From: Paracoccaceae bacterium
Lineage (GTDB): Bacteria > Pseudomonadota > Alphaproteobacteria > Rhodobacterales > Rhodobacteraceae
Direction: 5' to 3'
Length of the DNA stretch: 12,797 bases
Assembly (NCBI GenBank): GCA_023254015.1
Contig: JALQYS010000002.1
Coordinates: 1-12,797 of the forward strand
Under the pieces are notes generated by a model. The model saw nothing but the letters and a program-made list of their open reading frames with translations. It was not told the DNA's origin and did no database searches. The position numbers and the translations under genes are program-made. How positions within the stretch are numbered: position 1 is the stretch's first letter; each line of letters opens with the position of its first letter. Below are positions 1 to 6,498 of the stretch, in pieces.

Positions 1-759
1 GCCATTGAAGGCCATCGCGAAATTGGCCGCCGGGCACGGGCGCTGGGGGCCGATACGGTGGTGGTGCTGGACACGCATTGGATGGTGAATGCGGGCTATC
101 ATGTGAATTCGAACGCCCGGTTCAAGGGCACCTACACCAGCCACGAGTTTCCGCAGTTCATCCAGGGCTTGGAATATGACATGCCGGGCAATCCGGCGCT
201 TGGCGATCTGATCGCCGAAAAGGCGCAGGAGATGGGCGTCTATACCCTGTCGCATCAGGTGGAAACGCTGGATCTGGAATATGGCACGCTGGTGCCGATG
301 CATTACATGAACCCCGAGGGCGACCTGAAAGTGGTGTCAGTCTCGGCCTATTGCACTGTGCACGCCTTCGAGTCGTCGCGCAAACTGGGCGCGGCGATCC
401 GCAGGGCGGTGGAGGCGTCTGACTCCAAGGTGCTGCTGGTTGCCTCGGGATCCTTGTCACACAAGATCTGGGAAAACGAGCTGTACGAGGCCAACAACGG
501 CACCTTCACCATCAGCCGCGAATTCAACCGGCAATGCGACCTGCGGGTGTTGGAGCTGTGGCAAAAGGGCGAGATCGCGACCTTCCTGAAGATGCTGCCG
601 GACTATGCGGTGCATTGTTCGGGTGAAGGCACGATGCATGATACATTCATGCTGTTTGGCGCACTTGGTTGGGATAAGTATGCAGGAAAAGGTGAGTTGA
701 TCGGAGAATATTTCCCCTCTTCCGGCACCGGCCAGGCCAATGTGATCTTTCCGGTCTGA
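1..759 (+). CDS. hpaD: 3,4-dihydroxyphenylacetate 2,3-dioxygenase, 5' end outside window
   Basis: Class III (LigB-type) extradiol dioxygenase that cleaves the ring of homoprotocatechuate in the cytoplasmic 4-hydroxyphenylacetate pathway. The frame is open from base 1, so the visible 252 residues lack the start. Aligned by memory with E. coli HpaD (283 residues), about 31 N-terminal residues are missing. Recognisable blocks are VVLDTHW, YTSHEFPQFI, LEYGTLVPMHYMN, VSAYCTVH, ASGSLSHK, GEGTMHDTFMLFG and the C-terminal FPSSGTGQANVIFP. These follow the E. coli enzyme almost block for block, including the conserved His residues expected near the metal. An internal GTG at 58 falls inside the conserved core and is not the start. 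The rest of an hpa cluster would be expected to the left, outside the window. The gene converges on trhO with a 42-bp gap. The family call is firm; the exact substrate rests on similarity. Confidence 0.92.
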   Translation, partial: AIEGHREIGRRARALGADTVVVLDTHWMVNAGYHVNSNARFKGTYTSHEFPQFIQGLEYDMPGNPALGDLIAEKAQEMGVYTLSHQVETLDLEYGTLVPMHYMNPEGDLKVVSVSAYCTVHAFESSRKLGAAIRRAVEASDSKVLLVASGSLSHKIWENELYEANNGTFTISREFNRQCDLRVLELWQKGEIATFLKMLPDYAVHCSGEGTMHDTFMLFGALGWDKYAGKGELIGEYFPSSGTGQANVIFPV

Positions 760-769
760 CGCTCATCGA

Positions 770-789
770 GCCGGGTTCCCCGGCACTCT
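770..789 (+). terminator. Possible hairpin terminator after hpaD
   Basis: GCCGGG (770-775) and CCCGGC (779-784) form a 6-bp perfect stem with a 3-nt loop, 11 bases after the hpaD stop. The stem is followed by ACTCTT, a weak T-rich tail on the plus strand. The other strand has no T tract after the stem. It sits between convergent genes, where a terminator is expected. GC-rich DNA makes short stems common, so confidence is modest. Confidence 0.4.
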
Positions 790-801
790 TCGCGGCGCGG
801 G

Positions 802-1704
802 CTATCCGGCGAAATGTCGTTCGCCCCGCGCCTCGGCCAGATCCATCTGCCGCTGGCGTTCGCGGAACCGGGCGCGGTCATCCTCTGTATATTCAGTCAC
901 GCAGTGGTGACACTGACAGCCGCGTTCATATTCCGGGCGCAACTTGTCCTCAGGGGAAAGGGGGCGGCGGCAGGCGTGGCAACTGTCGTAATGGCCAGGC
1001 ACAAGGCCGTGGCCGACCGACACCCGGCCGTCAAAGACGTAACATTCGCCATCCCAAAGCGACTGCTCGGGCGGCACTTCCTCAAGGTATTTCAGGATGC
1101 CGCCCTTGAGGTGATAGACCTCATTCTCGCCCAGACCCAAAAGGTAGTTCGTGGATTTTTCGCAGCGAATGCCACCTGTACAGAACATTGCAATACGCTT
1201 GCCCTGAAACCTTGCACGATTCTCCTGCCACCAGCGCGGGAAGTCACGGAAAGTTCGAATGTCGGGGTCAACGGCCCCTTTGAAGGTGCCAATGGCCACC
1301 TCATAGTCGTTGCGAGTGTCGATCAGCGCAACGTCATCGGATGCCAGCAGTGCGTTCCATTCCTGCGGGTCAAGGTAACTACCCACGCGTGCCGTCGGGT
1401 CAACATCGGGCTGACCCATGGTGACGATCTCACGCTTCAGCTTTACCTTCATCCGGCCGAAGGGCATGGTTTCGGACCAGCTTTCCTTGTGCTCCAACCC
1501 TGCGCATCCGGGCAGGGCGCGCAGATGGGCCAGCACAGCATCGATCCCCGCACGCGGGCCGGCGATGGTGCCGTTCACCCCCTCACGCGCCAGAAGAAGC
1601 GAGCCTTTGACACCCTGCGCAACGCAAAGGTCCAGAAGCGGGCCGCGCAGGGCGGCCGGGTCGTCAAAGCGGGTGAAGTGGTAAAGCGCGGCGATGGTCA
1701 GCAT
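802..1704 (-). CDS. trhO: tRNA uridine(34) hydroxylase, rhodanese-domain protein (TrhO/YceA, UPF0176)
   Basis: A 300-residue protein of the TrhO/YceA family, which hydroxylates wobble U34 of certain tRNAs (ho5U, the precursor of cmo5U/mo5U). Residues 1-100 carry the N-terminal ferredoxin-like domain (GVNGTIAGP at 42-50). A rhodanese domain follows (LIDTRNDYEV 127-136) with the active-site loop CTGGIRCEK at 175-183, putting the conserved Cys at 175. A Cys-rich C-terminal segment (C242, C245, C263, C265, C268) matches the family. The reading frame stays open far upstream on the antisense strand of pncA. The start was placed at the ATG at 1704 because homology begins at MLTIAALYHF and the length then fits the family. 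No clear Shine-Dalgarno sequence precedes it. The gene is divergent from pncA. Family call is strong; the hydroxylation role is known from E. coli. Confidence 0.93.
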   Translation of the reverse strand: MLTIAALYHFTRFDDPAALRGPLLDLCVAQGVKGSLLLAREGVNGTIAGPRAGIDAVLAHLRALPGCAGLEHKESWSETMPFGRMKVKLKREIVTMGQPDVDPTARVGSYLDPQEWNALLASDDVALIDTRNDYEVAIGTFKGAVDPDIRTFRDFPRWWQENRARFQGKRIAMFCTGGIRCEKSTNYLLGLGENEVYHLKGGILKYLEEVPPEQSLWDGECYVFDGRVSVGHGLVPGHYDSCHACRRPLSPEDKLRPEYERGCQCHHCVTEYTEDDRARFRERQRQMDLAEARGERHFAG

Positions 1705-1770
1705 GGGGTGGGCATAGGCCAAGCGCGGCTTTCGGGCAAGGGGACCAGAGGTCGCGGCGGCCTTCGCCGC

Positions 1771-1798
1771 TTGACCGGGGCCGCCCTGCCCCTTACCC
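1771..1798 (+). promoter_or_regulatory. Weak candidate promoter for pncA
   Basis: In the 120-bp gap between divergent trhO and pncA, TTGACC (1771-1776) lies 16 bases before TTACCC (1793-1798). The -35 element is good and the -10 poor. The gap also holds a 6-bp GC-rich hairpin (GCGGCG 1754-1759 with CGCCGC 1765-1770) of unknown meaning. A GGAGG ribosome site at 1815-1819 is clear. Confidence 0.25.
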
Positions 1799-1824
1799 CT
1801 TGGAAAACGACAGCGGAGGCCCCC

Positions 1825-2433
1825 ATGCGCAATCCCGATGAAGCCCTGATCGTGATCGATGTGCAGAACGATTTCTGCCCCGGGGGCGCGCTTGCCGTTG
1901 CGGGCGGTGACGAGATCATCGCGCGGATCAACGGGCTGATGGACGACTTTCAGACCATTGTCCTGACGCAGGACTGGCATCCGGCCAACCACGCCTCTTT
2001 CGCGGCCAACCATCCCGGCGCGGCCCCTTTCAGCCTGACCGAAATGCCCTATGGTCCACAGGTGCTGTGGCCCAGCCATTGCGTACAGGGCACCGCAGGC
2101 GCGGCCTTTCACCCGGCCCTGAACACCGATCCGGCGCAACTGGTGATCCGCAAGGGCTTTCGCACCGACATCGACAGCTATTCGGCCTTCTTCGAGAATG
2201 ACAAGACCACGGCCACCGGCCTTCACGGTTATCTGACCGAACGCGGGATCAGGGCGGTGACACTGGTCGGTCTGGCAACCGACTATTGCGTGGCCTATTC
2301 GGCGCTGGATGCCGCGCGTCTGGGTTACGGCGTGAGGGTGCTGGAAGGCGCCTGCCGCGCGATCGACCTTGACGGCAGCCTTGCCAAGGCCAGAACCCTC
2401 ACCCAGGCCGCCGGGGTGATCTGGGCAGCGTGA
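1825..2433 (+). CDS. pncA: Nicotinamidase (bifunctional nicotinamidase/pyrazinamidase family)
   Basis: Hydrolyses nicotinamide to nicotinate and ammonia in the cytoplasm, the first step of the Preiss-Handler NAD salvage route. The protein has 202 residues, a usual length for the isochorismatase-like fold. The Cys hydrolase triad is visible as Asp12 (in IDVQNDF), Lys110 (IRKGF) and Cys155 (LATDYCV). Metal-site residues fit Asp50, His52, His56 and His85 (TQDWHPANH and WPSHC), by analogy with PncA of E. coli and M. tuberculosis. The ATG at 1825 was chosen because GGAGG at 1815-1819 is spaced 5 bases from it and homology starts there. The longer upstream open frame is only the antisense shadow of trhO. 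pncB follows after 63 bp in the same direction, so the two consecutive salvage enzymes sit together. No key residue is missing. Confidence 0.95.
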   Translation: MRNPDEALIVIDVQNDFCPGGALAVAGGDEIIARINGLMDDFQTIVLTQDWHPANHASFAANHPGAAPFSLTEMPYGPQVLWPSHCVQGTAGAAFHPALNTDPAQLVIRKGFRTDIDSYSAFFENDKTTATGLHGYLTERGIRAVTLVGLATDYCVAYSALDAARLGYGVRVLEGACRAIDLDGSLAKARTLTQAAGVIWAA

Positions 2434-2443
2434 AGCCATCGCT

Positions 2444-2472
2444 TTGACCTTCGCGCCGCGACCGGCTTAAAT
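2444..2472 (+). promoter_or_regulatory. Candidate sigma70-type promoter for pncB
   Basis: In the 63-bp gap after pncA, TTGACC (2444-2449) is separated by exactly 17 bases from TTAAAT (2467-2472), a good sigma70-like pair in otherwise GC-rich sequence. Transcription would start near 2479 and leave a short leader of about 18 bases carrying the AGGGGA ribosome site. pncB could then be expressed independently of pncA. Confidence 0.45.
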
Positions 2473-2496
2473 GCCGAAAATCGAAAGGGGACCGCC

Positions 2497-3789
2497 ATGG
2501 TCGATATTGCCACGCGCGTTCACAATCACAACTGGAAGATCGATCCGATTGTCCGGTCCCTGATTGATACGGACTTCTACAAGCTTTTGATGTGCCAGTC
2601 CATTTTCCGCAACAAGCCGGAAACGACGGTTGAATTCTCGCTGATCAACCGCAGCACCAAGGTGCGGCTGGCTGATCTGATCGACGAGGGCGAACTGCGC
2701 GAACAGCTGGATCATGTCCGGTCCCTGTCGCTCACGCGTGGCGAAAGCACATGGCTGCGCGGCAACACCTTTTACGGCAAGCGCCAGATGTTCCGCCCCG
2801 ATTTCATGGAGTGGTTCGAGGGCCTGCGCCTGCCCGCCTATCATCTGGAAAAACGCGACGGCCAGTATGAGCTGACCTTCGAGGGCAGCTGGCCAGAGGT
2901 GATGCTATGGGAAATCCCGGCGCTGGCTGTGCTGATGGAACTGCGCAGCCGCGCGGTGCTGAAGGAAATGGGCAAGTTCGAACTGCAAGTGCTCTATGCG
3001 CGCGCCATGACCCGGCTTTGGGAAAAGATCGAACGTCTGCGGGCAATCCCCGACCTGAAGATTGCCGATTTTGGCACCCGCCGCCGACACGGCTTTCTGT
3101 GGCAGGACTGGTGCGTGCAGGCGATGCAGGAAGGGCTGGGGGCAAAGTTCACCGGCACGTCGAATTGCCGGATCGCCATGCGCCGCGACATCGAGGCGAT
3201 CGGCACCAACGCGCATGAATTGCCCATGGTCTATGCCGCGCTGGCCGACAGCGATGCCGAACTGGCACAGGCGCCCTATCAGGTTCTGGCCGACTGGCAT
3301 GAAGAGCATGACGGCAACCTGCGCATCATCCTTCCCGACACCTTTGGCAGCGAGGGTTTCCTGAAGAACGCCCCGGATTGGCTGGCCAGCTGGACCGGCA
3401 TCCGCATCGACAGCGGCGATCCGGCCACGGGGGCGGAAAGCGCCATCCGCTGGTGGAAGGAACGCGGCGAAGATCCGACCAAGAAGCTGGTGATCTTCTC
3501 GGACGGGCTGGACGTGGAGCAGATCGAATCGCTTTATGCCCGCTTTCACGGCCGGGTGAAGGTTTCCTTCGGCTGGGGTACCAACCTGACCAATGATTTT
3601 CGCGGGCTGGTCCCGGGCGACGGTCTGGCGCCGTTCAGTCTGGTCTGCAAGGCGGTGTCGGCCAATGGCCGGCCGACGGTCAAACTGTCGGACAACCCCA
3701 ACAAGGCCATGGGCCCGGCAGCGGAGATCGCGCGCTACAAACGCGTCTTTGGCGTGGGTGAGCAAGTGGCCCAAGAGGTGCGGGTCTGA
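2497..3789 (+). CDS. pncB: Nicotinate phosphoribosyltransferase
   Basis: Converts nicotinate and PRPP to nicotinate mononucleotide, with ATP hydrolysis coupled through a phospho-histidine in characterised enzymes; it is the step after PncA. The 430-residue protein is close to the bacterial PncB length. Visible motifs: LIDTDFYKLLMCQ (22-34), DFGTRRRH (191-198), IGTNAHELP (235-243) whose His240 matches the phosphorylated His of the enterobacterial enzyme, IDSGDP (304-309), FGWGTNLTND (358-367) and VKLSDNPNK (395-403). Start ATG at 2497 has AGGGGA at 2486-2491, 5 bases upstream. It follows pncA by 63 bp, probably with its own promoter, and converges on the Pit gene with only 13 bp between the two stop codons. 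Nothing is truncated or unusual. Confidence 0.96.
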   Translation: MVDIATRVHNHNWKIDPIVRSLIDTDFYKLLMCQSIFRNKPETTVEFSLINRSTKVRLADLIDEGELREQLDHVRSLSLTRGESTWLRGNTFYGKRQMFRPDFMEWFEGLRLPAYHLEKRDGQYELTFEGSWPEVMLWEIPALAVLMELRSRAVLKEMGKFELQVLYARAMTRLWEKIERLRAIPDLKIADFGTRRRHGFLWQDWCVQAMQEGLGAKFTGTSNCRIAMRRDIEAIGTNAHELPMVYAALADSDAELAQAPYQVLADWHEEHDGNLRIILPDTFGSEGFLKNAPDWLASWTGIRIDSGDPATGAESAIRWWKERGEDPTKKLVIFSDGLDVEQIESLYARFHGRVKVSFGWGTNLTNDFRGLVPGDGLAPFSLVCKAVSANGRPTVKLSDNPNKAMGPAAEIARYKRVFGVGEQVAQEVRV

Positions 3790-3799
3790 TCCCCGCACC
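3777..3799. terminator. Hairpin spanning the pncB stop, possible bidirectional terminator
   Basis: GGTGCGGG (3777-3784) and CCCGCACC (3792-3799) form a perfect 8-bp stem with a 7-base loop that contains the pncB TGA. The right arm lies in the 13-bp gap before the convergent pit stop. Neither strand shows a T tract, so this is a structural candidate rather than a canonical intrinsic terminator. Confidence 0.4.
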
Positions 3800-3802
3800 C
3801 GC

Positions 3803-4819
3803 CTACATGAACTGGTGACCGATCAGGTAGAACAGCCACCCCATCGCAGCAGAGGCCGGGATGGTGATGACCCATGCCCAAACGATCCGCCCGGCGATCC
3901 CCCAACGCACCGCATGCACCCGCCGGGCCGAGCCGACGCCGACGATGGAGGAGGTGATGGTATGGGTCGTCGACACGGGGATGCCCAGAAACGTCGCACC
4001 GAACAGGGTGATCGCGCCGGCCGTCTCGGCACAGGCGCCCTGCATCGGCGTCAGCCGGGTGATCTTTGACCCCATGGTATGCACGATCCGCCAGCCGCCC
4101 AGCATCGTGCCGATCCCCATGACGGTAAAGCAGCTGATCACCACCCAGGCCGGCACCGTGAACTCTTCATAATAGCCATTGGCGAACAGCAGGACGGCGA
4201 TGATCCCGGCCGTCTTTTGAGCATCGTTCGACCCGTGCCCGATGGAGTAAAGCGCCGAGGAGACCAGTTGCAGCTTGCGAAACAGGCTGTCGGTGCGGGC
4301 GGGATTGGCCCGCACGAACAGCCAGCTGACCAGCACGACCAGCAGAATCCCCAGAACAAAGCCGGTCACGGGCGACAGGACGATCGCCACCAGCGTCTTG
4401 GACAGACCGCCCCAGACGATGGCGCTGAACCCCGCCTTGGCCACACCCGCGCCGATGATGCCGCCAACCAGCGCATGCGAGGAGGATGAGGGAATCCCCA
4501 GCCGCCAGGTAATGACGTTCCAGGTGATCGCGCCCATCAGCGCCCCGAAGATCACGGCGTTGTTCACCATGTCAGGATTGATCAGCCCCTTGCCGATGGT
4601 CGAGGCCACCTTTGCCTCAAAGCCGAAATGGGTGCCGATGAAATAGGCGGCAAAGTTGAAGAAGGCGGCCCAAAGCACCGCATAGAACGGCGACAGGACA
4701 CGGGTTGAAACGATGGTGGCGATAGAGTTCGCCGCATCATGCATGCCGTTCAGCAGGTCAAACAGCAGGGCAATACCGATCAGGAACACCAAAAGCAGCG
4801 TGACCGAGGTGGGGTCCAT
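3803..4819 (-). CDS. pit: Inorganic phosphate transporter, PiT family (short form)
   Basis: Low-affinity metal-phosphate/proton symporter of the inner membrane. The 338-residue protein is a short PiT, well below E. coli PitA (about 500 residues), and is built almost entirely of hydrophobic segments. The two inverted PiT signature repeats are visible: GMHDAANSIAT at 25-35 and GHGSNDAQKTAG at 194-205. PiT-type loop motifs GIPSSSSHALVGG (108-120) and GIPVSTTHTITSS (279-291) are also clear. The first signature has HDAAN rather than the usual NDxAN, seen in this subfamily. Start ATG at 4819 lies 14 bases after the stop of the DUF47 gene, so the two are co-transcribed and probably coupled. Orthologous DUF47-pit operons (for example orfA-pit of Sinorhizobium) form a constitutive uptake system. 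A partly different ion specificity is possible; the family is not in doubt. Confidence 0.93.
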   Translation of the reverse strand: MDPTSVTLLLVFLIGIALLFDLLNGMHDAANSIATIVSTRVLSPFYAVLWAAFFNFAAYFIGTHFGFEAKVASTIGKGLINPDMVNNAVIFGALMGAITWNVITWRLGIPSSSSHALVGGIIGAGVAKAGFSAIVWGGLSKTLVAIVLSPVTGFVLGILLVVLVSWLFVRANPARTDSLFRKLQLVSSALYSIGHGSNDAQKTAGIIAVLLFANGYYEEFTVPAWVVISCFTVMGIGTMLGGWRIVHTMGSKITRLTPMQGACAETAGAITLFGATFLGIPVSTTHTITSSIVGVGSARRVHAVRWGIAGRIVWAWVITIPASAAMGWLFYLIGHQFM

Positions 4820-4833
4820 GGTGAAGGCCCCGC

Positions 4834-5478
4834 TCAGACGTGTTCGATCACGATGTCGCTCATCACATGAGCCACGTCTTCAAAACGGTCACAAACCTTT
4901 TCCAGCCGGTCGTAAAGCTGCGAGCCGACGATGAAGGTCAGCGGGTTTTCCTGCGCTTTGCCCTTGAACAGCGCGCGCAGGCCGGCGTCATACATCTGGT
5001 CGGACTGCTCTTCGATCTTCGAGATTTCGCCGATCAGCGTATGCAGCTTCGACGAATTGGCTCCGATGTCGCGCATCAGTGGCAGTGCCTCGGCCACGAT
5101 ATTGGCCAGAAGGATGATCCGGTCTGCCATGGCACGCATATCCGGCTCAAAGCTGGTGACGTCATACAGCATGACCGTCTTGCCGGTCTTGTTCATCTGG
5201 TCGATCGCATCATCCAGCGCCGAGGACAGAGCCTTGATGTCGGACCGGTCAAAGGGCGTGATGAAGCTGCGGCGGATGGATTGCATGACCTCATACGAGA
5301 TGTGGTCCGCCTCTTCCTCCTGGCTGGACAGGCGCGCGCAAAGGTCGGCAATCTTGTCGCCCCCGTCCAGGATGGCGCGCAAGGTCGCGGCGGCCTCTTG
5401 CGACTTCTTCGCCTGCGCCTCGAACAGGTCAAAGAAATTGTCCGACCGCGGCATGATTGCCTTGATGATCTTGAACAT
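4834..5478 (-). CDS. DUF47 / PhoU-like Pit accessory protein
   Basis: A 214-residue, largely helical cytoplasmic protein of the DUF47 (TIGR00153-like) family, related to PhoU and typically encoded next to Pit transporters as an accessory or regulator. Diagnostic segments are SSQEEEADHISYEV (about 51-64), SFITPFDRSDI (about 71-81) and the C-terminal LEKVCDRFEDVAHVMSDIVI. The acidic pairs in these helices resemble the metal-binding E/D clusters of PhoU-type bundles. Start ATG at 5478 has a GGGGGA ribosome site just upstream. It precedes pit by 14 bases, the same order as orfA-pit in rhizobia. Molecular function of the family is poorly defined; a role in Pit function or phosphate signalling is inferred from context. 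Confidence 0.92.
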   Translation of the reverse strand: MFKIIKAIMPRSDNFFDLFEAQAKKSQEAAATLRAILDGGDKIADLCARLSSQEEEADHISYEVMQSIRRSFITPFDRSDIKALSSALDDAIDQMNKTGKTVMLYDVTSFEPDMRAMADRIILLANIVAEALPLMRDIGANSSKLHTLIGEISKIEEQSDQMYDAGLRALFKGKAQENPLTFIVGSQLYDRLEKVCDRFEDVAHVMSDIVIEHV

Positions 5479-5535
5479 GAAGTCCCCCGGAGTGCGTTGG
5501 CGGCAGTGGCCGATCAGGCCCGCGTTCCGAAGTTC

Positions 5536-5572
5536 CGACTATCTGTTCACAAAACTTTTGTAAATCTGTTAC
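5536..5572 (-). promoter_or_regulatory. Pho-box-like site overlapping a possible promoter of the DUF47-pit operon
   Basis: This AT-rich island lies in the 90-bp gap upstream of the DUF47 gene. Plus-strand bases 5555-5572 match 14 of 18 positions of the Pho-box form CTGTCATAAATCTGTCAC: the downstream repeat CTGTTAC is strong, the upstream CTTTTGT weak. On the minus strand TTTACA (5564-5559) is a possible -35 with TAGTCG (5541-5536) 17 bases on, a poor -10. The same segment holds the palindrome CAAAACTTTTG (5550-5560) and two copies of ATCTGTT (5541-5547, 5564-5570). The box is on the opposite strand to the gene and overlaps the -35, which would fit repression rather than activation. Confidence 0.4.
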
Positions 5573-6498
5573 CGTCCGTTCATGACATGTTCGGCCCACA
5601 TGCAGGCCCGGGCAAGATGCCGCGGGTGAACCGGATCGCCGGGCGGCAGGCGCGGCATGGTCCAGCCCACGCTGGCGCAGGTGCGGGCAAGGGTGAACAC
5701 CTCGACCATCGCGGTATCGGTGGTGCCATAGCCCTGCATCAGGGCATCGCGGATGTCGCCATAGGCGGGTTCATAAAGGTTCTGCGACAGCACCGTGCCA
5801 AGATCATAAAGCGCAAGGCCCCATCCCGAATCGTCAAAGTCGATCAGCGAAAGCGAATTGCCGTTCACAAGGATGTTCTCGCGCAGCACATCCGCGTGGA
5901 CGGGCACGATGGGCGCGGTTTTCGCGTGATCCTGCAAGGCCTCTTGCAGGAAGGCGCGGGCGCGCAGCAGCGTGACGCGCTGTTCGGCGCTGGCCTCGGG
6001 GTGCTCCCAGAAGCGGCCCCAGAACGGAGTTTCGCCGACCAGACCCGGAATGTCCCAGCGGGGCCGGGTGAATTCGGCGGGCAAGGTCAGACGGGCGGTG
6101 GCGGCGTGGAAATCGGCAATCAGCCGGCCCAGCGCGTGGTGACGCTCCAGCAACAGGGGCAAAGGCATGTCAAAGGGTTGCCCGGCAATGCCCAGCGCCT
6201 CGCCCTCGACCCATGCGATCACGCTGGCCTTGCGGCCGTTCGACAGGGTGACAAGAAGATCGCCCGTCAGGCTGGGCAGGGCGGCGGGCACGGCCACCCC
6301 TTGGGCCGACAAGGCGGCGCACCACCACAGTTCCGACCAGATCGCCGCATCTGACTGATAGCCCATCCGATGCAGGCGCAGCGCGGCGGGGCCGGTGGGC
6401 AAGGTCACCTCGAACACGGCGTTTTCGCGGTTGCGGATCAGCCGGGGCGAATGGCCGCCCCAGTGGCGGGCGGCTTCAAGGGCAAGGGCTTCGATCAT
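5569..6498 (-). CDS. APH-fold kinase, probable amino-alcohol (hydroxylysine kinase-like) kinase
   Basis: A 309-residue kinase of the aminoglycoside phosphotransferase (APH/choline kinase) superfamily. The catalytic loop HADVLRENIL is at 201-210 (Asp203 as base, Asn208 for metal) and the metal-binding IDFDDSGWG at 219-227 (Asp220, Asp222). The N-lobe has the expected NRENAVFEV strand-turn (23-31). Its ATG overlaps the upstream stop as ATGA (6498-6495), so translation is coupled to the phospholyase-like gene. This pairing mirrors mammalian AGPHD1 (hydroxylysine kinase) with AGXT2L enzymes, in which the kinase makes the O-phospho amino-alcohol that the PLP enzyme eliminates. The substrate here is therefore more likely an amino alcohol than an antibiotic. 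Exact substrate unknown; homoserine or another small alcohol cannot be excluded. Confidence 0.75.
   Translation of the reverse strand: MIEALALEAARHWGGHSPRLIRNRENAVFEVTLPTGPAALRLHRMGYQSDAAIWSELWWCAALSAQGVAVPAALPSLTGDLLVTLSNGRKASVIAWVEGEALGIAGQPFDMPLPLLLERHHALGRLIADFHAATARLTLPAEFTRPRWDIPGLVGETPFWGRFWEHPEASAEQRVTLLRARAFLQEALQDHAKTAPIVPVHADVLRENILVNGNSLSLIDFDDSGWGLALYDLGTVLSQNLYEPAYGDIRDALMQGYGTTDTAMVEVFTLARTCASVGWTMPRLPPGDPVHPRHLARACMWAEHVMNGR

Noticed and set aside
802..2439. Long open frame on the minus strand extending trhO to 545 codons, and the mirror-image plus-strand extension of pncA back to 814
   Set aside because: Each extension is antisense to a well-recognised gene, has no family similarity and disappears when starts are placed by homology and ribosome site. 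High GC leaves few stops.
4840..6354. 504-codon plus-strand open frame
   Set aside because: It runs antisense through the DUF47 and kinase genes, whose motifs are clear, and has a low-complexity His/Arg/Gly/Gln-rich composition typical of a GC-rich shadow frame.
5569..6498. Aminoglycoside resistance kinase
   Set aside because: The APH fold is shared by many small-molecule kinases. Coupling to an AGXT2L-like enzyme and absence of any mobile or resistance context argue for metabolism.
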